Position numbers and translations under genes: made by a program. Positions 6,237 to 10,668 of a stretch of 10,668 nt of DNA are shown piece by piece. The notes beneath the pieces were generated by a model. It made no database searches. It had not been told where the DNA came from and was given only the letters and a program-made list of their open reading frames with translations. The DNA lies in contig CBDUQS010000039.1 in the NCBI GenBank assembly GCA_965369815.1, positions 1-10,668 of the forward strand, given 5' to 3'. Positions within the stretch are counted from its first letter, which is position 1. Each line of letters begins with the position of its first letter. Source of the stretch: DAOWGG01 sp965369815. Lineage in GTDB: Bacteria > Patescibacteriota > Gracilibacteria > UM-FILTER-43-11.

Positions 6237-7991
6237 CTATTGTTGTTCCGTAGGCATTGGAGGTGCAGAAGGTTCTGCTGGCGGGTTGTCAGCCTTTGGA
6301 GCTGATGCCTGTTGCTCCGCGGACGGAGTCTCGCTTCGCGATGATGGTGGCGATGCTGGCGGTTTAGGAGGTACGGCAACAGACTTATCCATTCGCCCAT
6401 CAATTCGCCCATCCACCTGCCCCTCTACTGTTGCAGGCTTTTTTCGACGTCGACGTCGACGTTTTTTAGGTTTAGGTGCCTCTCCGTCGGTTGCAACAAG
6501 ATCCTTAGAATCCATTTCGATGGCTCGATCTTCTTCATCAACCTCTGCCTCAGGTGACTTATCAACCTCAGCTTTAATAGAAGGAGCCTTGGCGGGTTGT
6601 TCTGGCGTTTCTTTCTTCGGTGCCTTAGCAGGCGAATTAAAGTCTAAATAAGTAGTGTCTCCTTTTGGCTTAGGCGCTTGTGGCGCTGCTTCAGTTTTTT
6701 CTGGTTCGGCCGTAGCTGAATCCTCCGTAGCTTTAGCGGAGGATGGATCGGCGGAGGCTGACACTTCATTCGCTTGTTTTTTATTATCGTTCACAGGCGC
6801 TTTATCGTCAGCAGGCGCAAAAGATTCAGGATGAATATTCAATCGTTCTGCTTGAAATTTTCGAACCAAATCAACCGCGGTGCTCACCGCTTGGTCAAAC
6901 GGTCGTCCGTCACGAATCTTAAATCCAGCAGCACGAACGTGTCCGCCACCATCATTTTCTGCACAGAACTTTCCAACGTCAGCCGCATTCGTCGTTGAGC
7001 GCATACTGATCGAGGTGTAAGCAGGAGTTTCTTTGATCAAAAAGATCACTTCAGCACCAGGTGCATTGGTAAGCAAATCATCGATAACACCTTCCGTTTC
7101 TTCGCCCGTTGCTTCTGCATCTTGTAGGTCCACTTTGCTGATCATAGACCAAACCATTCGGTATACAGGATCCACTTGAACCTTTGAAAGAATCGTTCCC
7201 CAAAGCTTTAAAGTACTAAGCTTTTTAGTTTTATAAATATTTTTAATAATTTCCTGTTGCCGTGCGCCCAAGTCTAAAAGCTTCGAAGCCGTTTCCATCG
7301 CATGAGGTGATGTATTGGCGTGCTGAAAGCTACCTGTATCGGTAATAATTCCTGCCAAAAGCAATGTCGCGACATCTTCAGTAATAAACTTTTTACCTAA
7401 TTTCTTCTCTAAATAATCAAAGAACTCATACAAAACTTCGGTGGTTGAAGAGGCATTCATATCCACCATATTCACCTGTCCAAAGTCTGTATTGCTCGCG
7501 TGATGATCGATATTAACGACGGGTGTATTGAAGAACATTTCGACATTGTCTTCGTAAAGCGCTCCCAAATGTTCCAAGTTCCCAGTATCCATCACAAAAA
7601 TAAGATCAAACTTACTCATTCCATGCTGGAAAGAGACATCCGCCTCATTAATCATTCCGTCTTTTGGGCTGATAATAATATTGAATTTATGACCCTCCTT
7701 ATTGTATTTAAGCTTTCCGATAGGCACTTTTGACGTATCGATACTAATAATAAAGTCGGTACTGCCAGATAACGAGTTCTGCAAAATATCCATCGAAGGC
7801 AAGAAGGCAAGATTCTCTGGTGCAGGATCACTTGTTGCTACCGTTACTTCTTTGCCCATCTCTTTTAATATAGAGGCAGCTGAAAGCGCGGCTCCTAGGC
7901 CGTCACAATCCACCCGTGCATGGGCGAGAAGTAGAATCTTTTGACTCTTCTCAACTAGATTAATGGTTTGATCGTATAGTGCTTTGTCCAT
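6237..7991 (-). CDS. DHH/DHHA1 phosphoesterase (NrnA/RecJ-like superfamily) with long disordered Arg-rich tail
   Basis: 584 aa. Residues 1-385 form a complete DHH plus DHHA1 protein: motif I H24-x3-D28-x-D30-G (HARVDCDGLG), motif II D135 (VMDTGN), motif III D162-H163-H164, motif IV D218 (GIITDTGSF), and DHHA1 GGGH at 348-351. All metal-binding residues are present, so an active Mn-dependent phosphoesterase is likely. Family knowledge points to oligoribonuclease/pAp phosphatase (NrnA) or cyclic dinucleotide hydrolysis; the sequence alone does not decide. Residues about 390-584 are a low-complexity Ala/Pro/Glu/Lys tail absent from ordinary NrnA, with KKRRRRRRKK near 509-518 as a likely nucleic-acid-binding patch, a 4-residue repeat (GRID/GRMD) and a palindrome-derived segment (DPSSAKATEDS). 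Two tandem promoters precede it. There is no Shine-Dalgarno site. Translation ends with TAG. Confidence 0.88.
   Translation of the reverse strand: MDKALYDQTINLVEKSQKILLLAHARVDCDGLGAALSAASILKEMGKEVTVATSDPAPENLAFLPSMDILQNSLSGSTDFIISIDTSKVPIGKLKYNKEGHKFNIIISPKDGMINEADVSFQHGMSKFDLIFVMDTGNLEHLGALYEDNVEMFFNTPVVNIDHHASNTDFGQVNMVDMNASSTTEVLYEFFDYLEKKLGKKFITEDVATLLLAGIITDTGSFQHANTSPHAMETASKLLDLGARQQEIIKNIYKTKKLSTLKLWGTILSKVQVDPVYRMVWSMISKVDLQDAEATGEETEGVIDDLLTNAPGAEVIFLIKETPAYTSISMRSTTNAADVGKFCAENDGGGHVRAAGFKIRDGRPFDQAVSTAVDLVRKFQAERLNIHPESFAPADDKAPVNDNKKQANEVSASADPSSAKATEDSATAEPEKTEAAPQAPKPKGDTTYLDFNSPAKAPKKETPEQPAKAPSIKAEVDKSPEAEVDEEDRAIEMDSKDLVATDGEAPKPKKRRRRRRKKPATVEGQVDGRIDGRMDKSVAVPPKPPASPPSSRSETPSAEQQASAPKADNPPAEPSAPPMPTEQQ
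6720..6744. repeat. Palindromic repeat embedded in the DHH gene tail
   Basis: A perfect 8-bp stem, ATCCTCCG (6720-6727) and CGGAGGAT (6737-6744), with a 9-base loop, lies inside the coding region for the disordered tail. On the coding strand it reads in frame as SSAKATED. This looks like a mobile palindromic repeat tolerated inside an unstructured segment, comparable to the in-gene palindromic elements known from Rickettsia. Confidence 0.55.
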
Positions 7992-8014
7992 AATGGTATA
8001 TAAGGAAAGAAGTT

Positions 8015-8042
8015 ATTATAAAATATATTTTTTATTTGTAAA
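8015..8042 (-). promoter_or_regulatory. Proximal promoter of the DHH gene
   Basis: Minus strand: -35 TTTACA (8042-8037), a 16-base spacer, and -10 TATAAT (8020-8015). The predicted start near 8008 gives a leader of about 17 bases before the ATG at 7991. Confidence 0.65.
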
Positions 8043-8063
8043 GTAATTTGGTGTGAATATCCT

Positions 8064-8092
8064 ATTATAAAACAATTTAAAAAAAATGTCAA
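8064..8092 (-). promoter_or_regulatory. Distal, perfect-consensus promoter of the DHH gene
   Basis: Minus strand: -35 TTGACA (8092-8087), a 17-base spacer, and -10 TATAAT (8069-8064). Both hexamers and the spacing match the sigma-70 consensus exactly. The predicted start near 8057 gives a leader of about 66 bases. It lies in the 139-base gap after murC, so the DHH gene need not depend on murC transcription. Confidence 0.8.
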
Positions 8093-8130
8093 ATAAAAAG
8101 TAATAGTTTAACATTCAATTCACTCTCAAT

Positions 8131-9429
8131 TTAGGAAACCAATCGGTTCGCCAAAGCTCCAATGGTCCCGGCGCCCATGGTTATAATCACGCAATCTTCT
8201 TCTGCAATATCACTCAAAAGTTTATAAGTATTATCAAAGCCATCCCCCCACATTACATTCGAATGGGTGCTCTTCAAAATCTCAACTAACTTCTCCGCAT
8301 CAATCTTTGCTTTGTCGTCATCACTATCGCGCGCTTCGTATATATTAGGAATGATCAGGCGGTCCGCATCACCGAAAGAACCTTTAAACTCCTCAATCAT
8401 TAAATGTGTCCGAGAATACTGATGAGGCTGAAAAACACAAACAACAGGCCGATCCGCGTAAGCTTCTTTAACCGCTTTTAGGGTCGCTTTTATCTCTGTT
8501 GGGTGATGTCCATAGTCATCGATCACCAATGCTTTTTTAAAAGAACCCTTGGTTTCTAAGCGTCTCCAGGTTCCTACAAAGTTTTTAAGCGCCTCTCGAA
8601 TTTTTTTATCTTCTCCGCCCACCTGTTTAGCAGCGAAGTAAGCATGTGTTGCGTTCATCTGATTAAAATCTCCAAGAACGCCAACTTTTAAATCAAGCTC
8701 GTTCACCTCCTTGCTGGTCACAGGAATTAATGTACCCGCACAGTGATGAATCATTTTTCGAACATTGGCATCATCCATATTGGCTACCAAAAAGCCGTGT
8801 GGCGGAATGCTTTTAATCAATTCAATGTAAGCCTCCATATAATCGGCTTCGTCTCGGTAATAATCCAAATGTTCCAATTCACAATTCAAAAGTACCACGC
8901 CATAAGGGTGCAGGCTCAAAAAAGAACGTCGATATTCACATCCTTCCACCATCAACAAATCTCCTTTTCCAATTCGAATATTACGACCGTGAAACTCTTT
9001 CACCTTACTTCCTACAATCACCGTTGCATCCAGCCCGGCATTGATCAAAGCAAGTCCGCCCATCGCAGTCGTCGTCGTTTTGCCATGAGTACCTGCCACG
9101 ACAATGGTTTTTTGAGTTTTTGTCAGTTGTCCGAGAGCCTGAAAATAGCTCAAAGTCGGAATTCCTAAAGCTTTAGCACGTTTGTATTCGGGGTTGTTAT
9201 CCCGATCAATCGCCTCGGTATAAATCACTAGTTCTGCCCCACTATCCACATTGTCTTCAGAATGACCGATTGTTATATGGGCGCCCTGATGAATCAAATC
9301 TTCAATCAAATCTGAATCAAAAGCATCAGAGCCAGTCACTTTTTTTCCTTCCGCAAGAGATAGGTGCGCCAAGGCACTAATTCCGATCCCTCCGATCCCA
9401 ATGAAATGAATGTGTTTAATATGTTCCAT
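8131..9429 (-). CDS. murC: UDP-N-acetylmuramate--L-alanine ligase
   Basis: 432 aa from the ATG at 9429 (MEHIKHIHFIGIGGIG). A longer frame opens at 9504, but its extra 25 residues (with FEFRISSF) come from an inverted-repeat element and precede the usual MurC start. Marks in order: Rossmann GIGGIG (11-16), ATP-binding GTHGKTTTT (113-121), CEYRRSFL (164-171), NCELEHLDYY (182-191, where many MurC have D in place of the second E), GDFNQMNA (253-260), DYGHHPTE (305-312), FQPHQYSRT (333-341), GAGTIG (419-424). The reaction joins L-Ala to UDP-MurNAc with ATP in the cytoplasm, the first peptide step of peptidoglycan synthesis. It is shorter than the E. coli enzyme (491 aa) but complete. It is divergent from the FtsB-like gene and upstream of the DHH gene on the same strand. 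No Shine-Dalgarno site is visible. Confidence 0.95.
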   Translation of the reverse strand: MEHIKHIHFIGIGGIGISALAHLSLAEGKKVTGSDAFDSDLIEDLIHQGAHITIGHSEDNVDSGAELVIYTEAIDRDNNPEYKRAKALGIPTLSYFQALGQLTKTQKTIVVAGTHGKTTTTAMGGLALINAGLDATVIVGSKVKEFHGRNIRIGKGDLLMVEGCEYRRSFLSLHPYGVVLLNCELEHLDYYRDEADYMEAYIELIKSIPPHGFLVANMDDANVRKMIHHCAGTLIPVTSKEVNELDLKVGVLGDFNQMNATHAYFAAKQVGGEDKKIREALKNFVGTWRRLETKGSFKKALVIDDYGHHPTEIKATLKAVKEAYADRPVVCVFQPHQYSRTHLMIEEFKGSFGDADRLIIPNIYEARDSDDDKAKIDAEKLVEILKSTHSNVMWGDGFDNTYKLLSDIAEEDCVIITMGAGTIGALANRLVS

Positions 9430-9451
9430 ATTTTTAAAACTCGAAATACGA

Positions 9452-9536
9452 AATTCGAAACTCGAAGTAAATTCTAAATCTAAATGTCCAAATGTCCAAA
9501 ACATTATTTCGAATTTCGTGCTTCGAGTTTCGAATT
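9452..9536. repeat. Intergenic inverted-repeat element, copy 3
   Basis: Perfect 16-bp arms at 9452-9467 (AATTCGAAACTCGAAG) and 9521-9536 flank an AT-rich centre with a short direct repeat of AAATGTCC. It lies between murC and the divergent FtsB-like gene and would form the leader of the murC mRNA. The arm motifs are those of the copies at 3391-3490 and 5622-5716. Confidence 0.75.
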
Positions 9537-9581
9537 TTATAAGTTATAGTAACAAAGTTAAAGAACTATTCGTTTAGAAGC

Positions 9582-10079
9582 ATGAATAAAAGCAAACCCT
9601 TTGTATTACAACTCGTGATTGTTGGCGGATTTTTAATCTTTTTATATATCTTTTTCGCGCTGACAACATCCGTTTATCGGGATTTGCAACTAGAAACCAA
9701 TATTGATAAATTCGAAGATGAAATCACTCGTTTAGCGGAAATGGCGCAACAAAAGCCAAAAGATGTCCGCTATTTCCAATCGGAAGAATATAAAGATAAA
9801 TACGCCAAAGAGAGCCTGAATTTACTGAATCCAGGAGAAAAACTCATCATCATCCCTCAGGAAGACCAAATTGTAAAAAGCGAGGTGGTTGTTGAAAGGT
9901 CTTACCACGCAAGTGTACTTAAATTGCCCAATCGTAATCAATGGTGGGAGTACTTTTTTGGCAAAACGCTGTCTATCCAAGCTAAGCCAGAGTCGAAAAA
10001 CACCGTTCCTAGCATAGAAGAGCGAATGCAGGAAGATGACAATTCAGAAAGTCTTCCTTTTGAGTTAAATGAAGGGTAA
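9582..10079 (+). CDS. FtsB/DivIC-like septum formation initiator protein
   Basis: 165 aa. One transmembrane helix (about 8-28) after a short basic N-terminus, a helical, probably coiled-coil segment (about 33-58), then EEYKDKYAKESLNLLNPGEKLIIIP (68-92; key features are the Tyr, the Ala-(Arg/Lys)-Glu and the NPGEK turn), which matches the end of the FtsB/DivIC domain (ARE-x-L-x-x-x-x-PGE). An unmatched tail of about 70 residues follows, including two adjacent Trp (121-122). Family knowledge: FtsB is a bitopic divisome protein forming a complex with FtsL and FtsQ outside the membrane. The presence of an FtsQ-like gene in the same window supports the call. The region before the ATG has only a weak AGAAG. 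It is divergent from murC, and the shared 152-base gap is mostly repeat DNA. Confidence 0.75.
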   Translation: MNKSKPFVLQLVIVGGFLIFLYIFFALTTSVYRDLQLETNIDKFEDEITRLAEMAQQKPKDVRYFQSEEYKDKYAKESLNLLNPGEKLIIIPQEDQIVKSEVVVERSYHASVLKLPNRNQWWEYFFGKTLSIQAKPESKNTVPSIEERMQEDDNSESLPFELNEG

Positions 10080-10088
10080 GGCGTATTT

Positions 10089-10120
10089 TGCAATTAGTAT
10101 TTTGGATTTTGCATTTTTTT
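10089..10120 (+). terminator. Weak intrinsic terminator candidate after the FtsB-like gene
   Basis: TGCAA (10089-10093) pairs with TTGCA (10109-10113) across a 15-base AT-rich loop and is followed by seven T (10114-10120). The short stem makes this a weak candidate. The rest of 10140-10234 holds G/C-rich runs (cccctgtacc, ccgggg) without a gene. Confidence 0.35.
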
Positions 10121-10138
10121 GGTAATAAAAAAACTGAC
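10121..10138. repeat. 18-bp near-identical segment shared with the tRNA terminator
   Basis: GGTAATAAAAAAACTGAC here matches 10406-10423 in 17 of 18 positions. At the second site it is the T-run and one arm of the tRNA terminator (minus strand). Here, on the minus strand, it follows a CCCC/GGGG pair, so it may be a further degraded terminator copy. Confidence 0.45.
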
Positions 10139-10234
10139 CCCTGTACCAAAACCGGGGACCCAAAAAAATGGGACGGGTAGGCATAGGTGGTGAGGGCTAT
10201 TTTTTGGGGAATGAGCAAAATGATATGTAAGCCG

Positions 10235-10265
10235 AAAAAAGCCTACGGAGTATGATTTGTAGGCT
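10235..10265 (-). terminator. Intrinsic terminator on the minus strand
   Basis: On the minus strand AGCCTAC (10265-10259) pairs with GTAGGCT (10246-10240) over a 12-base loop and is followed by T-run 10240-10235. It lies 17 bases beyond the isolated tRNA 3' end copy at 10283-10300, the same order as the intact tRNA and its terminator. Confidence 0.6.
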
Positions 10266-10282
10266 GAAATATTATTTTGTGA

Positions 10283-10300
10283 TGGTTGCGGGGACAGGAT
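10283..10300 (-). pseudogene. Isolated copy of the tRNA-fMet 3' end
   Basis: 18 bases identical to the last 18 bases of the tRNA-fMet gene including CCA (10442-10459). No tRNA body follows upstream; the adjoining sequence is a different hairpin. It may be the remnant of a duplicated tRNA gene or an attachment-site-like duplication. Confidence 0.55.
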
Positions 10301-10308
10301 ATTCTCAC

Positions 10309-10344
10309 GTGCTCATTCGCTGCGCTTATTGCGCGGTCGAGCAC
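10309..10344. repeat. Compound hairpin next to the tRNA 3' end copy
   Basis: Outer stem GTGCTC (10309-10314) with GAGCAC (10339-10344); inner stem GCGC (10322-10325) with GCGC (10331-10334), extended by wobble pairs, around the loop TTATT. Its role is unknown. The stretch 10345-10405 shows nothing else I can name. Confidence 0.5.
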
Positions 10345-10411
10345 TCAAATCATCGTCATTTCATTCCTCAGTTTTCGTGGCGAACCCAAGGGTTCTCATC
10401 CTGCGGGTAAT

Positions 10412-10437
10412 AAAAAAACCGACATCTCGTGTCAGTT
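10412..10437 (-). terminator. Intrinsic terminator of the tRNA-fMet gene
   Basis: On the minus strand AACTGACA (10437-10430) pairs with TGTCGGTT (10424-10417) through eight pairs including one U-G, with loop CGAGA, followed by a T-run ending at 10412. It starts four bases after the encoded CCA of the tRNA. Confidence 0.82.
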
Positions 10438-10441
10438 ATTT

Positions 10442-10516
<75 letters not shown>

Positions 10517-10521
10517 CGACC

Positions 10522-10549
10522 ATTATATGGATTTAGTATAAAATTGCAA
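10522..10549 (-). promoter_or_regulatory. Promoter of tRNA-fMet placed directly against the mature 5' end
   Basis: Minus strand: -35 TTGCAA (10549-10544), a 16-base spacer, and -10 TATAAT (10527-10522). Only five bases (GGTCG) separate the -10 box from tRNA base C1 at 10516, so the predicted start is at or within about one base of the mature end. Confidence 0.75.
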
Positions 10550-10567
10550 ATTAAAAACTCATCGCAC

Positions 10568-10668
10568 GACCCCCACCGTCACTTCGTGTCGGCTCCCCCT
10601 CAATCGAGGGGGTGACCCCCACCGTCACTTCGTGTCGGCTCCCCCTCAATCGAGGGGGTGACCCCCAC
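10568..10668. repeat. 46-bp tandem hairpin repeat, at least 2.2 copies, runs off window end
   Basis: Units at 10568-10613 and 10614-10659 are identical; a third begins at 10660. Each unit holds a perfect hairpin CCCCCTC-AATC-GAGGGGG and an imperfect one CCGTCAC-TTC-GTGTCGG (one T-T mismatch). There are no unique spacers, so it is not a CRISPR array. GC content is far above the surroundings. Confidence 0.9.

Noticed and set aside
6286..6651. 121-codon plus-strand frame opposite the DHH tail
   Set aside because: It is a shadow of low-complexity coding DNA, with repetitive residues such as RPSIRPST and no start signal.
8743..9168. 141-codon plus-strand frame inside murC
   Set aside because: It lies fully antisense to a well-supported murC and has no recognisable motif.
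9430..9504. 25-residue N-terminal extension of MurC
   Set aside because: It is coded by the inverted-repeat element, and the family start motif HIHFIGIGGIG begins right after the ATG at 9429.
10009..10218. 69-codon minus-strand frame after the FtsB-like gene
   Set aside because: It overlaps the FtsB-like coding end, crosses terminator-like sequence and has no motif.
10568..10668. CRISPR array
   Set aside because: Units follow each other directly with no variable spacers and no cas gene is in the window.

Overview
The window reads as an AT-rich bacterial chromosome segment carrying cell-wall and cell-division genes. The standard genetic code works throughout. All ten stop codons that can be seen are TAA or TAG, and no gene start has a strong Shine-Dalgarno site. 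This, together with membrane-anchored PEGA-like repeat proteins, short highly diverged FtsQ and FtsB homologues, and a recurrent family of intergenic inverted repeats, suggests a candidate-phyla-radiation (Patescibacteria) genome, perhaps of the Peregrinibacteria/Gracilibacteria side. The phylum call is an inference; no rRNA or marker protein here settles it.

Left part (1-2262, minus strand): an apparent four-gene operon of unrecognised proteins reads leftwards from a near-consensus promoter at 2234-2262. Two small soluble proteins (95 and 182 aa) come first, with start and stop codons overlapping. Two single-pass membrane proteins follow, carrying related beta-rich modules of about 75 residues. 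The last gene runs off the window start.

Centre-left (2286-5981, plus strand): ftsQ-like division protein, a D-alanyl-D-alanine carboxypeptidase-like protein with an altered SxN motif, an M23 endopeptidase with two LysM domains, and yidD. Copies of an inverted-repeat element fill two of the gaps and explain a false N-terminal extension of yidD.

Centre-right (5982-9429, minus strand): a gap with palindromic repeats, then a DHH/DHHA1 phosphoesterase with a 195-residue disordered arginine-rich tail, driven by two tandem consensus promoters, and murC upstream of it. murC diverges from an FtsB/DivIC-like gene (9582-10079, plus).

Right end (10080-10668): non-coding DNA with an initiator tRNA-fMet gene on the minus strand, its terminator, a second isolated copy of the 18-base tRNA 3' end followed by another terminator, and a 46-bp tandem hairpin repeat running out of the window.

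Functionally, MurC makes the peptidoglycan precursor UDP-MurNAc-L-Ala, the carboxypeptidase and M23 enzymes remodel the wall, FtsQ and FtsB belong to the divisome core, and YidD assists membrane protein insertion. The window is therefore a scattered envelope/division neighbourhood with one uncharacterised membrane-protein operon beside it.
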